Shown: positions 24,710-34,049, counted from the stretch's first letter. The stretch is 64,000 nt of DNA from Paracoccus denitrificans (GCA_005768755.1 VAFL01000007.1:1-64000), one strand, 5' to 3'. Numbers and translations are program-made. Notes: a model not told the origin generated them from the sequence alone.

Positions 24710-25936
24710 TCAGCGCGCCGGGCTGGGCTTGATCACGCCGTCCAGTTCCTCGCCACCTTCGGGCGACGCGGCCCCTTCAGGACGCGCCGGGCTCATGGCG
24801 GCAGGGTCGTTCGGGTCCGGCGCCATGGGATGGGCGAGGTCAAGACCTTCGAACCGCATCGAAACCCCGTCGCGGAACAGGTGCATGACGCGGGGATCCG
24901 CGGTCAGCACACATTGCTGATGGCGCATATCGCCCCGCGTGCCGGGAAGCTTGGCAATGAACGGCTCTTCCTCGCCCTGGGTGCCGAAGTAAAGCAGCGT
25001 CACCTCGCCCAGGCTTTCGGTCATCTCGATCTCGCCTTGATGAACGATCGGATCGCCCGGACCCGCAAGTCGCAGCTCTTCCGGGCGAACGCCGACATTC
25101 ACGGTGGCACCCTGGTCGGCCTGCTTGCTGGGCACATCGACCTCGACCTCGTTTCCGCTGGCCAGCCGAACTGTGGTGCGCTGCCCGGTGCCGACGATTT
25201 CGCCCGGTATCAGGTTCATGGCGGGGCTGCCGATGAATCTTGCCACGAATTCGTTCTGCGGCGTGCAGTAAAGATCCAGCGGCGCGCCGATCTGCGAAAT
25301 GCCGCCACCGGCCAGTACGACGATGCGGTCAGCCAGCGTCATGGCCTCTGTCTGGTCGTGGGTCACGTAAATCATCGTGCGATCAGGCATCGATTCCTTC
25401 AGCTGGGCGATCTCGATACGGGTCGCGACACGCAGCGCAGCGTCGAGGTTCGAAAGCGGTTCATCGAACAGATAGACCTTCGGATCGCGCACGATCGCGC
25501 GGCCGATTGCAACCCGCTGACGCTGTCCGCCCGACAGGGCCTTTGGAAGGCGGTCCAGATAGGGGGTCAGTTGCAGCATCTTGCCAGCGCGGTCGGTGGC
25601 CTCCTTGATCTCGGCCGCGGACTTGCCAGCGATCTTCAAGGCGAAAGCCATATTATCGCGCACCGTCATATGCGGATAAAGTGCATAAGACTGGAACACC
25701 ATCGCGATCCCGCGCTGACTGGGTGGGATGTCATTCATCCGTACCCCGTCGATATGGAAATCGCCGCCCGAAATCTTTTCCAGCCCCGCGATCATGCGCA
25801 GAAGCGTGGACTTGCCGCAGCCGGAAGGGCCGACGAAAACGATGAACTCGCCCGACCGGATATCAAGGTTGATATCGCGCAGCACGTTCACATCGCCATA
25901 GGACTTGGCGACATTCTCAAGTTTCAGATCGGCCAT
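24710..25936 (-). CDS. aglK: Alpha-glucoside ABC transporter ATP-binding protein
   Basis: A MalK/UgpC-type ATPase of 408 residues. Walker A GPSGCGKST (36-44), signature LSGGQ (134-138) and Walker B VYLFDEP (154-160) are present. The C-terminal 170 residues form the TOBE/OB regulatory region, followed by a proline- and acid-rich tail (about 375-408, DPNDPAAMSPARPEGAA) that is unusual and probably disordered. It is the last gene of aglE-aglF-aglG-aglA-aglK, the order known for Sinorhizobium alpha-glucoside uptake, and energises import through AglF/AglG. Confidence 0.9.
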   Translation of the reverse strand: MADLKLENVAKSYGDVNVLRDINLDIRSGEFIVFVGPSGCGKSTLLRMIAGLEKISGGDFHIDGVRMNDIPPSQRGIAMVFQSYALYPHMTVRDNMAFALKIAGKSAAEIKEATDRAGKMLQLTPYLDRLPKALSGGQRQRVAIGRAIVRDPKVYLFDEPLSNLDAALRVATRIEIAQLKESMPDRTMIYVTHDQTEAMTLADRIVVLAGGGISQIGAPLDLYCTPQNEFVARFIGSPAMNLIPGEIVGTGQRTTVRLASGNEVEVDVPSKQADQGATVNVGVRPEELRLAGPGDPIVHQGEIEMTESLGEVTLLYFGTQGEEEPFIAKLPGTRGDMRHQQCVLTADPRVMHLFRDGVSMRFEGLDLAHPMAPDPNDPAAMSPARPEGAASPEGGEELDGVIKPSPAR

Positions 25937-25951
25937 CTTCCGTCCCCCCGT

Positions 25952-27493
25952 TTATTCCTGATGAATATCCACCTGCCACGGCTCCATCCCCGCGGCACGA
26001 TTGTCTGACAGATTCGCCCGAACCGTCAGACTGCCTTGATCGGTGCTGCGCCGGAACGACAGGATCGAGCCGTCCGCCCGTGTGCCCGTCTGACTACCCA
26101 GCCGCAGCGCCGGATGAGATTTCCGCAGCTCAATCGCCCAACGGTAATGGTTCAGCATCGACCCCGCCTGATGATCCTGCTCGGACACGGCAAGATGCCG
26201 ATGCTCGGGCGGGATCGGCAGCCAGGGCCGCGTGGATGAAAAGCCATAGTGATCGTTGCTGTTGGCGTCCCAGACCATCGGCGTGCGGCAGCCGTCGCGG
26301 CCCTTGAACTCGGGCCAGAATTCGATGCCGTAAGGGTCCTGCAGGTCTTCATAGGCGATATCCGCCTCGGGCAGACCCAGCTCTTCGCCCTGATAGATAC
26401 AGACCGAACCCTGAAGGCACATCAACACCGTGCAATAGGCCTTGGCAGCCACATCGCCCAGATTCCAGCGGCTGACATGGCGCACGACGTCATGGTTCGA
26501 AAACGCCCAGCAGGGCCAGCCATCGGGCGCGCGTCGGGCCTTGGTGTCAAACACCTCGGCAATGCGTTCTGCTGTCAGATCGTCGCCCGACAAAAAGTCG
26601 AAGACATAGGACATGTGAACGCGCTCGTCGCCCTTGGTATATTCCTCAAGCAGCTCCCACGCCTTTTCGCTGTCCCCGATCTCACCCACGGCGGCGCAGC
26701 CATTATGATCCATCACCTGCCGCAACTTTTCCAGAAACTGCAGGTTCTCGGGCTGCGATTTGTCGTACTGGTGCGCCTGATGGTTGTACGGATTGACCGA
26801 AGGCGCGGTATCGGATTTGCGATCTTCGGGCTGCAGGCCGGGATTGTTGCGCAACTGCTTGTCGTGGAAATAGAAATTGATCGTATCCAGACGGAAGCCA
26901 TCGACGCCCTTGCCCATCCAGAATTGCACCACATCCAGAAGCGCGCCCTGAACGTCAGGATTGTGGAAGTTCAGATCAGGCTGCTCGCGCAGGAAGTTGT
27001 GCAGATAATACTGTTCCCGCGCCGGGTTCCACTGCCACGCGCTGCCACCGAAGATCGACAGCCAGTTCGTTGGCGGCGTACCGTCAAGCTTCGGATCGGC
27101 CCAGACATACCAGTCGGCCTTGGGATTGTCGCGCGATGCCTTGCTTTCCTGAAACCAGGGGTGCTGGTCCGAGGTGTGCGACAGCACAAGATCGATCATC
27201 ACCTTGATGCCGAACTGATGCGCGCGGGCGACGATTTCCTCGAAATCTTCCATCCGGCCGAAAATCGGGTCGATGCCGCGATAATCGCTGACATCATAGC
27301 CAAAGTCCTTCATCGGGCTGGTGAAGAAGGGCGAGATCCAGATCGCATCCACCCCAAGCGATGAGATATAGTCCATGCGCTGCGCGATCCCTTTCAGATC
27401 GCCGCCGCCATCGCCCGTCGTATCCTGATAGCTGCGCGGGTAAATCTGATAGATCACCGCGCCTTTCCACCAATCCTCAGTCTTCGTCATCAT
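25952..27493 (-). CDS. aglA: Alpha-glucosidase (GH13)
   Basis: Hydrolyses imported alpha-glucosides such as sucrose, maltose or trehalulose in the cytosol. The 513-residue GH13 enzyme has nucleophile D203 in GFRLDTINFYF, acid/base E271 in AVGEIGDSEKAW and the transition-state Asp335 in FSNHDVVR; GVDAIWISPFFTSPMKDFGY (48-67) is strand beta-2 of the barrel. The start is at 27493, where ATGATGA overlaps the aglG stop (a second ATG follows at 27490). It sits between aglG and aglK, so hydrolase and transporter are co-transcribed. Substrate range is not resolved by sequence. Confidence 0.92.
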   Translation of the reverse strand: MMTKTEDWWKGAVIYQIYPRSYQDTTGDGGGDLKGIAQRMDYISSLGVDAIWISPFFTSPMKDFGYDVSDYRGIDPIFGRMEDFEEIVARAHQFGIKVMIDLVLSHTSDQHPWFQESKASRDNPKADWYVWADPKLDGTPPTNWLSIFGGSAWQWNPAREQYYLHNFLREQPDLNFHNPDVQGALLDVVQFWMGKGVDGFRLDTINFYFHDKQLRNNPGLQPEDRKSDTAPSVNPYNHQAHQYDKSQPENLQFLEKLRQVMDHNGCAAVGEIGDSEKAWELLEEYTKGDERVHMSYVFDFLSGDDLTAERIAEVFDTKARRAPDGWPCWAFSNHDVVRHVSRWNLGDVAAKAYCTVLMCLQGSVCIYQGEELGLPEADIAYEDLQDPYGIEFWPEFKGRDGCRTPMVWDANSNDHYGFSSTRPWLPIPPEHRHLAVSEQDHQAGSMLNHYRWAIELRKSHPALRLGSQTGTRADGSILSFRRSTDQGSLTVRANLSDNRAAGMEPWQVDIHQE

Positions 27494-28620
27494 CCACCTT
27501 TGACAGATCCGGCCAACAGGCCGCGGACCAGATATTTCTGCATCGCGAAGAACACAAGCAGCGGCACGGCGATAGAGATGAAGGCCGAGGTCGCCAGGAT
27601 CTCCCACTCGCCGCCTTTCGATCCCATCAGTTCGCGCAGCACGCCCGTCATGACCAGTTGTTCACGCGTGTTGCCAAGAAAGACCGTGGCGACCAGCAGG
27701 TCATTCCACACCCAGAGGAACTGGAAGATCGCGAAACTGGCAAGCGCCGGAAAGGACAGCGGCAAGATGATCTTGAGGAAAATCTGAAACTCCGTCGCGC
27801 CATCGACCCGCGCGCTTTCGATGACTTCGCGCGGCAGCCCCGCCATGTAGTTGCGCAGCAGATAAATCGCGAGCGGCAGGCCGAACCCCGTATGGGCCAG
27901 CCATATCCCCAGATAGCCCTTGCCGATGCCCAGATCGTTATGCAGTCGCAAAAGCGGGATCAGCGCGACCTGAAGGGGCACGACCAACAGCCCCACGACA
28001 GCCGCCGTCAACAACGCCCGTCCGGGGAAATCCATCCATGCCAGCGCATAGGCCGCGAAGGCTGCGATCAGGATCGGTATGATCGTCGCGGGCACCGTCA
28101 CCGTCAGCGTGTTCATGAAGGCCCGGCCAATCCCCTCGGCGTTCAGGACCGTGGAATAGTTCTGCAGCGTGAATGACGGCGGTGTCTCGATGGTCACGAA
28201 GATACGTTCACCGCGCCGCATCTCGAACGCCGTTGGCGATTCCAGCCGATAGCTGCCATCCTCGTTCACGGTCAGGGTGGCGCCATCCATATCAGCGCTG
28301 TCACCGGGCTGGTGGGCCGCCGGTTCGCGCGAACGTGTGCCCCAGGCGACAAGGCTTTGCCCCTCGGTCAGGACATTGCCATCCAGCACGAATACGCCGT
28401 TCTCCTCGCGCTGATCGTCGGCCGTGCCGGTGCGAACGAAGGCGGTCTGTTCGGCCGCAGAAAGCGATTTCCACCACCCGGTCGCCGAAATCTGGTCGCG
28501 ATCCCTGAACGACGACACGAACAGACCGGCAGTCGGGATCGTCCACATCACCACCAGCAGCAGCGCCGCGATATTGACCAGCCATGTCAGCGAGGATTTC
28601 TGTCCAGCCATGCCTTCCAT
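27490..28620 (-). CDS. aglG: Alpha-glucoside ABC transporter permease AglG
   Basis: A 376-residue MalG-type permease. A first membrane segment (about 12-32) is followed by an extra periplasmic domain of roughly 120 residues (ISATGWWKSLSAAEQTAF onwards), as seen in known AglG proteins. The remaining five segments follow, with the EAA loop EVIESARVDGATEFQIF contacting AglK. The start ATG at 28620 overlaps the aglF stop by one base (TGATG); an internal ATG lies three codons in. Confidence 0.9.
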   Translation of the reverse strand: MEGMAGQKSSLTWLVNIAALLLVVMWTIPTAGLFVSSFRDRDQISATGWWKSLSAAEQTAFVRTGTADDQREENGVFVLDGNVLTEGQSLVAWGTRSREPAAHQPGDSADMDGATLTVNEDGSYRLESPTAFEMRRGERIFVTIETPPSFTLQNYSTVLNAEGIGRAFMNTLTVTVPATIIPILIAAFAAYALAWMDFPGRALLTAAVVGLLVVPLQVALIPLLRLHNDLGIGKGYLGIWLAHTGFGLPLAIYLLRNYMAGLPREVIESARVDGATEFQIFLKIILPLSFPALASFAIFQFLWVWNDLLVATVFLGNTREQLVMTGVLRELMGSKGGEWEILATSAFISIAVPLLVFFAMQKYLVRGLLAGSVKGG

Positions 28621-29615
28621 CAGCGCATCTCCTTGCGGACGTTGCGGATGTTCCAGATCATGATGGGCAACACCAGGATCATCAGAACAATGGCGATGGC
28701 CGATCCGCGTCCGTAATCCGGCGTGCCCCGGAACATCCAGTCATACATCAGGTTCGCCAGCACCTGCGTGCCCCATTGCCCGTTGGTCATCACGAAGACG
28801 ATGTCGAAGACCTTCAGCACGGTGATGGTGATCGTGGTCCAGACGACGGCGATTGTGCCCATGATCTGCGGCACCTTGATCTTGAAGAAGATCTGCCAGG
28901 GCGACGCACCGTCCAGCACCGCGGCCTCGATCGTCTCCTCGGGGATGCCGCGCAGGGCGGCCGACAGTATCACCATCGCGAAACCTGTCTGAATCCAGAC
29001 AAGCACGATCATCAGGAAAAAGTTGTTCCATGGCTGGATCGTCAGCCAGGTCTGCGGATCGCCGCCCAAGGCCTGCACGATGGCGTTCAGCAGGCCAATC
29101 TGCTCGGTCCCCGCTTCGCGGTATTCATAGATCAGCTTCCAGATCACGCCCGCACCCACGAAGGAAATCGCCATGGGCATGAAGATCAGTGATTTGCCGA
29201 TATTCCCCCAGCGGATGCGATCGGTAAGCTGCGCGGCCAGCAATCCGAATGCCGTCGAAAGCGCGGGAACGACCAGCAACCAGAAGAAGTTGTTCACCAT
29301 CGATTCGCGAAATTTCGGATCTCCCACCAGCCAGGTGTAGTTATCCAGCCCGATGAAATTCCGGCTGGAACCATCGTTCAGCGACAGCCAGACAGAATTG
29401 ATGACCGGATAAACCAGGTAGACGCCCAGAAACAGGATTGCCGGGCCAAGGAAAAGCCAGGGGCGGATGACTGCGGCGCGACTGATATTGGCGCCCGCAT
29501 TCGGGCCGCGCGGCGGCAGGATCATGTCCAGCACGAAGTTCGAGCCCCAGAACCACGCGATACAGCCAAATACCCCGGCCGCGATGGTCCCGATGGCAAG
29601 CGCAAACAGCTCCAT
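28620..29615 (-). CDS. aglF: Alpha-glucoside ABC transporter permease AglF
   Basis: A 331-residue MalF-type permease with an N-terminal membrane segment, a charged cytosolic linker, then MSD segments. The EAA motif is ETIEAAVLDGASPWQIFFKI. The start MELFALAIGT at 29615 follows a strong GGGGGAA ribosome-binding site; the frame open further upstream overlaps the end of aglE and is not coding. It pairs with AglG in the membrane. Confidence 0.9.
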   Translation of the reverse strand: MELFALAIGTIAAGVFGCIAWFWGSNFVLDMILPPRGPNAGANISRAAVIRPWLFLGPAILFLGVYLVYPVINSVWLSLNDGSSRNFIGLDNYTWLVGDPKFRESMVNNFFWLLVVPALSTAFGLLAAQLTDRIRWGNIGKSLIFMPMAISFVGAGVIWKLIYEYREAGTEQIGLLNAIVQALGGDPQTWLTIQPWNNFFLMIVLVWIQTGFAMVILSAALRGIPEETIEAAVLDGASPWQIFFKIKVPQIMGTIAVVWTTITITVLKVFDIVFVMTNGQWGTQVLANLMYDWMFRGTPDYGRGSAIAIVLMILVLPIMIWNIRNVRKEMR

Positions 29616-29673
29616 CCCTGTTCCCCCTTTTCTGGATTGTGCCGGCCCGCGCCAACGGGCCGGCAGCATGTCG

Positions 29674-31029
29674 TTACTGCATCGTGTCCCAGGTCGACTG
29701 GATCTGATCGGCCGCTTCCTGCGCCGATTTTCCGCCGACGAAGTCAACCATGCCGGTCCAGAACGCACCTGCGCCGATGGCACCCGGCATCAGGTCCGAT
29801 CCGTCAAAGCGGAAGGTCGTCGCATTCAGCAGCACGTCACCCATGCGCTTGACCGTTTCATCGGTATAGGCTTCCGGGTTCACGCCCTTATGCGGCGTCA
29901 GGAAGCCCTGCTGCGCCATCCAGATTTCATGCGCGACGGGGGTCTGCAGGAATTCGATGAAGGCAGGCGCAGCCTTGGCATCCGTCAGGACCGAGAACAG
30001 CGTCCCGCCACCCACGACCGGCTGCCCGACCGAGCCATCGGCAGGGGCCGGCATATAGAAGAAATCAGCGTCCTCGCCGACAATCGTGCCTTCCGGGAAG
30101 AAGGTGGTGATGAAACTTGCCGCATGGTGCAGGTAGCAATTCGGCGGGCTTTCAAACAGGCCCTTCGGGCTGTCGCGGAAATCGGTCGCGGCGACCGAGC
30201 CGACGCCACCGGCCACGAAGTCGTCATTCTTCGCGAACCAGCCGAAATCCTCGATGGCCTTGACGACTTTCGGATCATTGAATTTCAGCTCATTCGTGGT
30301 CCATGCGTCATAATCCTCGGGCGGATTGTTGCGCAGCATCATGTCCTCGACCCAGTCGGTCGCGGGCCAGCCGGTCGCCCCACCAGAACCCAGACCGACG
30401 CACCACGGCGTTTCGCCGTCTTCCGCGATCTGTTCGGTCAAGGCGCGCAGATCCTCCAGCGTTTCGGGAACCTCATAGCCCGCATCTTCCAGATTTTCGG
30501 GCACATACCAGACCAACGACTTCACATCGGCCTTGTACGGGAAGGCGTAGACGTGTTCAGCGCCATCAGGCCCGGCATAGGTCACCAGTTTGGCCCAGCT
30601 GTCGCCTGCGGCATAGTTTTCGGTGATCCATGTCCCCACCTCATCGGGCAGCGGCTTCAACTGCCCCTTGGCGGCCAGGCCAGCGGCCAGCCCCGGCTGC
30701 GGGAAAATCGCCACGTCGGGCGGCGATCCCGCCTCGGCGTCGATCACGATCTGCTGCTCGAAACTGTCGGAACCGCTGTATTTCACATCAACGCCGGTCG
30801 CTTCCTCGAAATAGGGGATCACGGATTCGAAAAGATCCTTGTCCCCGCCCAGCCAGGGCCCAAGCACCGTCAGCTCCTCGCCTTCCAGATCGGCATGGGC
30901 AGCGGCGAATTCTTCCATGCTGGCCCAGTTGAACGTGTCGTCCTCGCCCGGTGGAAACTTCATCTGCGCTTCCGCCGCCATTGCTGTCAGCGCTACCATC
31001 GCCGCCGAGGTCATAAGTATGCGTTTCAC
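29674..31029 (-). CDS. aglE: Alpha-glucoside-binding periplasmic protein
   Basis: A 451-residue solute-binding protein (MalE-like, family 1). The signal peptide VKRILMTSAAMVALTAMAAE ends near AEA-QMK. The start is a GTG at 31029, seven bases after GGAGGA; an ATG at 31059 lies upstream of that site and is less likely. The mature protein has SGSDSFEQQIVIDAEAGSPP and PPDVAIFPQPGLA in the sugar-binding lobe. It is the first gene of the agl operon. No LacI-type aglR is next to it. Confidence 0.9.
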   Translation of the reverse strand: MKRILMTSAAMVALTAMAAEAQMKFPPGEDDTFNWASMEEFAAAHADLEGEELTVLGPWLGGDKDLFESVIPYFEEATGVDVKYSGSDSFEQQIVIDAEAGSPPDVAIFPQPGLAAGLAAKGQLKPLPDEVGTWITENYAAGDSWAKLVTYAGPDGAEHVYAFPYKADVKSLVWYVPENLEDAGYEVPETLEDLRALTEQIAEDGETPWCVGLGSGGATGWPATDWVEDMMLRNNPPEDYDAWTTNELKFNDPKVVKAIEDFGWFAKNDDFVAGGVGSVAATDFRDSPKGLFESPPNCYLHHAASFITTFFPEGTIVGEDADFFYMPAPADGSVGQPVVGGGTLFSVLTDAKAAPAFIEFLQTPVAHEIWMAQQGFLTPHKGVNPEAYTDETVKRMGDVLLNATTFRFDGSDLMPGAIGAGAFWTGMVDFVGGKSAQEAADQIQSTWDTMQ

Positions 31030-31400
31030 GTTGTCTCCTCCGTAAGTTGATTTGCCCAACTGGGCTTATGTTCAGCTTCAGCGTGAAAATCCGGCAATGT
31101 CAAATGGTCACGGTGGGTGACGCCATGTCGCTGGCGCAGCACAAACACCTTCCAAATCAGGTGCTACGACGTGAAACCTTCGGCAAACTGACATGCTGCG
31201 GTGCCGCAGCCTGCATGCAGGAATGCGGGTGTTCCCGGCGATCCCGGCCAGATCGCAGGTTGGCGGCAAAAAAAATTCATGCCGAATCTCAAGCTGTGCG
31301 CGAAGATTGCCCTGGCGGACAGAATGTCACGGCGCGGCCTTGCCTTTATCGGCAGGGTGCGATGTCAGCCCTGATCGCCTGCACATCCCGCTGTCGCCCG
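31030..31400. other. Intergenic region upstream of the agl operon
   Basis: No supported gene. The palindrome GCCCAACTGGGC (31054-31065) lies about 25 bases before the aglE start and could be an operator for a LacI-type regulator encoded elsewhere. The rest shows no clear RNA gene, repeat or terminator. Confidence 0.4.
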
Positions 31401-31892
31401 TTAGACCTGCGCTTCCAGTTCCGGCTGTCGAGTGATCCGCCTTTCGCCCGCCACGCATCGGGGCGTGGCAAAAAGTGCCTGCAGCTCAAAATTGTCGCAG
31501 ACCAGATCTTGCAGAGTGACGCACTCAAGCGAGGCATAGAAAGCCGCCACCGCATTCGAAACCGCTTCGCGCAAACGACAGCATGCGCGCAGGGGGCAAG
31601 TGTTGCCCTGCTCGTCAAAACATTCTGTCAGGGGCAAGTCCGCCTCGAACTGTAGAAAAACCTCACCCACAGTCAGATGGGCCGGATCGCGCGCCAACTG
31701 CACGCCCCCGCTTCGTCCACGCAGTGTTTTCAGAAAGCCAAGCGCCGACAACTGATTTACCACCTGTGCGACATGATGCGTCGACGCATTGCAGGCGTGC
31801 GCCATGTCAGCCGAACGGACCAACTCTTTCCGGTGAGCCGCGCAATACATCAGCACCCGCATCGCCAAGTCTGTTCGTACTGTCAGTCGCAA
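31401..31892 (-). CDS. Rrf2-family iron-sulfur regulator, NsrR-like
   Basis: A 163-residue winged-helix regulator. The N-terminus RLTVRTDLAMRVLMYCA and the HTH (about residues 28-53, ACNASTHHVAQVVNQLSALG) are typical of Rrf2. Cys91, Cys99 and Cys104/105 in ECFDEQGNTCPLRACCRL match the iron-sulfur ligand region of NsrR. NsrR responds to nitric oxide; RirA, a close relative, to iron. The start is a TTG at 31892, seven bases after GAGGGGG; no ATG gives the conserved N-terminus. It is a single gene with no NO-detoxification gene adjacent, so its targets are elsewhere. Confidence 0.75.
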   Translation of the reverse strand: MRLTVRTDLAMRVLMYCAAHRKELVRSADMAHACNASTHHVAQVVNQLSALGFLKTLRGRSGGVQLARDPAHLTVGEVFLQFEADLPLTECFDEQGNTCPLRACCRLREAVSNAVAAFYASLECVTLQDLVCDNFELQALFATPRCVAGERRITRQPELEAQV

Positions 31893-31901
31893 TGACGTGC
31901 C

Positions 31902-31918
31902 CCCTCGTTAACTGAGGG
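31902..31918. promoter_or_regulatory. Small palindrome at the NsrR-like gene start
   Basis: CCCTC (31902-31906) and GAGGG (31914-31918) are separated by GTTAACT, ten bases upstream of the TTG start and overlapping the ribosome-binding site. It could be a leader hairpin limiting translation or an autoregulatory site. Confidence 0.3.
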
Positions 31919-32027
31919 CAAATTGGCGCATTCGCGCGCCACCTTCATTGATTTCTGTCAATCAGGGCGATGCCGGCATACGCGGCACATCAAAACGGAA
32001 TGTGAGGATGTCTTTCTACGCAGACGA

Positions 32028-32103
32028 TGGTGCCGCTGAAGGGACTCGAACCCCCGACCCCATCATTACGAATGACGTGCTCTACCAGCTGAGCTACAGC
32101 GGC
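32028..32103 (-). tRNA. tRNA-Thr(CGT)
   Basis: 76 bases with encoded CCA. The acceptor stem GCCGCTG/CAGCGGC, D-arm GCTCAGCTGGTAGAGC, anticodon loop TTCGTAA (anticodon CGT, Thr ACG codons) and T-loop TTCGAGT all fold. It is a stand-alone gene between the Rrf2 regulator and hemY. Confidence 0.96.
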
Positions 32104-32176
32104 CCCGTCTGCGTGCCGCGCCGGATAGCAGGTTCCGGCGCGGGGGAAAAGACCCCTTTTAAGGGCGGGGTTCGAC

Positions 32177-34039
32177 CTAGGGCCTTTTGACCGTCGGCTC
32201 TGGCGGCTCGACATCCGGGCGCGGTGGTGTGTCGCCGTCCAGCACCAGCCGCGCGTGACGGCTGTCGTCGCGTGCCGGCGGCAAACTGTCATCCTCGGGC
32301 AGTTCGACATCAGGCCTTACAATCCGGGCCTCCGATGGTTCATCGGACCTGGTGGCTGCGGTGCCAGCCTGTTGAACCACGGTCACCTTTGGCGCCGCTG
32401 TCTCCGCGACTGCGGCCGCTTCGGATGCGGGGGCCAGCTTTTCAGCGGCTGGACGTTGCGGCACGGTGGATGTCGTCGGTTCTGGACGTGTCGTCACGGG
32501 CTCAGGATCGGTGATCGTGCGCGACGGCTCGCCCTGAAAATCCGATTCGCGTGGCACCATACCTGGCGCAACATCGGCGACGACCGTGGTTTCGTGGCGG
32601 GTGACCTCTTCGGCGTCCGGCACGTCCTGTCGGGCATGACCCTCGTTCTTCCCGACATTCGATTTGCCGACAAGAAGCGGCAGCAGCTCTGCGCCTGCGG
32701 GCGATGCCGCGCTGCGTTTTACTGCGGGCTCACGCCAGGTCAGCGTATCGAAACCGCCGCAATTGTCACAGATCGGCCCCCAATCCTCCATCACGTGATC
32801 ACATTTATCGCAAACCCATTGCGGTCCACGCGACGCAGTCATCGCCTTGACCAGCCAGGCGCGCACGGCGGCATCGCTGCCGCCCTCTCCACGTTCGACA
32901 GCCGCCATGATGGCCAGCGTGCGGGTCGTCGGATGGGTCACTGCCAGATCGCCAAGCGCGCGGCGGGCAGCAGGAAAATCCTCGTCCGCCAGCAACAGTT
33001 CGGCCCGCAGCAGGCGCGTTTCCTCGTCATCGGGATTGCGCTTCATCAGCGATTCGAAGCGGCGCAGGCGCTGATGCGGGGTCTCGTCTGGCACGATCTC
33101 GGCATAGACTTCGGCCAGATCGGGATGCGGCCTTACCGACCAGGCCTTCTCCAGCAAACGCTCGGCATTGCGGCGATCTTTCTGCTCGATATAGGTCCGC
33201 GCCGCCATCGCCACCGCCGGAATCAGATCGGGCGATGCCTTGGCTGCCGAAATCGCGGCCTCTCGCGCTGAAATGGAATTGCCATGCGACAGAACATCCC
33301 GCGCCTCCTGCAGGGCCAGCACAGCGTCGCGGCGGATATGAACGTCACGGGGCAGTTCGCCCTGCTTGCGCTTGTCCTTAAGCACCGAACGCGCGCCCTT
33401 CCAATCGCCTTCCTTGGCCGAAAGTTCCAGCAGAGTGTTCTGCACCTCGGTATGGCGGGGTTTCAGCGCATAGGCTTTCTGGGCCAATGCCAGCGCCGTG
33501 TGAGTATCGCCATCGGCAAGCTTCTGCTTCATCAGACCGCGCACGCCCACAAAGCGGGTCCGGTCATCCTCCAGCATCTCACGATACACAGATTCGGCCT
33601 TGGCATTATCGCCTGCGACCTCGGCGGCCTGCGCAGCCAGCAGGCGCGTGGCACGCGGATCGTCCAGGTATTTCGCCGCGCGCACTGCCATATCCTGCGC
33701 CTGTTTGCCTTCACCCGATGCCACGGCAAGCAGGCCCTGCGACAGCGCCTCGATCCCCTTTTGGCGGCGTGAGCGTGCGAAATAGCGGTTGATCGCGGTC
33801 TCGTCGCCCATGATGAACCGGATGAAGGCCCAAAGCATGCCCAGCAATTTCATCACTGCCCAGCCAGCGATGACCAGTACCACCAGGGCGATGACGGCCT
33901 GAATCGGACCCAGAAAATACTCTTGTCCGGCGACGACCAGATGCACCCCGTCGGTATTTGCGGACAGGGTGTTCAGGCCGAGCGCGATGGCCAGAATGAC
34001 GGCAAAGAACAGCAGGATTTTCAGCAGTGACAGCAGCAT
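32177..34039 (-). CDS. hemY: HemY-type membrane-anchored TPR protein of heme biosynthesis
   Basis: A 620-residue protein with two N-terminal membrane segments (about 3-22 and 44-66), then a long TPR-like helical region (about 95-400), then a rubredoxin-like zinc ribbon with C410-x2-C413 and C424-x2-C427 in WVCDKCDHVMEDWGPICDNC, and finally a disordered Pro/Thr/Glu-rich tail of about 180 residues. This is the proteobacterial HemY of unclear exact role in heme biosynthesis, not protoporphyrinogen oxidase. The zinc ribbon resembles that of LapB/YciM. The genes hemD - mitofilin-like - hemY run together on the minus strand. Confidence 0.85.
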   Translation of the reverse strand: MLLSLLKILLFFAVILAIALGLNTLSANTDGVHLVVAGQEYFLGPIQAVIALVVLVIAGWAVMKLLGMLWAFIRFIMGDETAINRYFARSRRQKGIEALSQGLLAVASGEGKQAQDMAVRAAKYLDDPRATRLLAAQAAEVAGDNAKAESVYREMLEDDRTRFVGVRGLMKQKLADGDTHTALALAQKAYALKPRHTEVQNTLLELSAKEGDWKGARSVLKDKRKQGELPRDVHIRRDAVLALQEARDVLSHGNSISAREAAISAAKASPDLIPAVAMAARTYIEQKDRRNAERLLEKAWSVRPHPDLAEVYAEIVPDETPHQRLRRFESLMKRNPDDEETRLLRAELLLADEDFPAARRALGDLAVTHPTTRTLAIMAAVERGEGGSDAAVRAWLVKAMTASRGPQWVCDKCDHVMEDWGPICDNCGGFDTLTWREPAVKRSAASPAGAELLPLLVGKSNVGKNEGHARQDVPDAEEVTRHETTVVADVAPGMVPRESDFQGEPSRTITDPEPVTTRPEPTTSTVPQRPAAEKLAPASEAAAVAETAAPKVTVVQQAGTAATRSDEPSEARIVRPDVELPEDDSLPPARDDSRHARLVLDGDTPPRPDVEPPEPTVKRP

Positions 34040-34049
34040 GGATCTATCC

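Noticed and set aside
23831..26008. A 725-residue open frame on the plus strand over trkA and aglK
   Set aside because: It spans two real genes on the other strand and their intergenic gap, and shows no domain or start signal.
31047..31655. A 202-residue open frame with many Cys, upstream of the agl operon and over the NsrR-like gene
   Set aside because: The right half is antisense to the Rrf2 regulator, and the left half has no homology I recognise and no ribosome-binding site.
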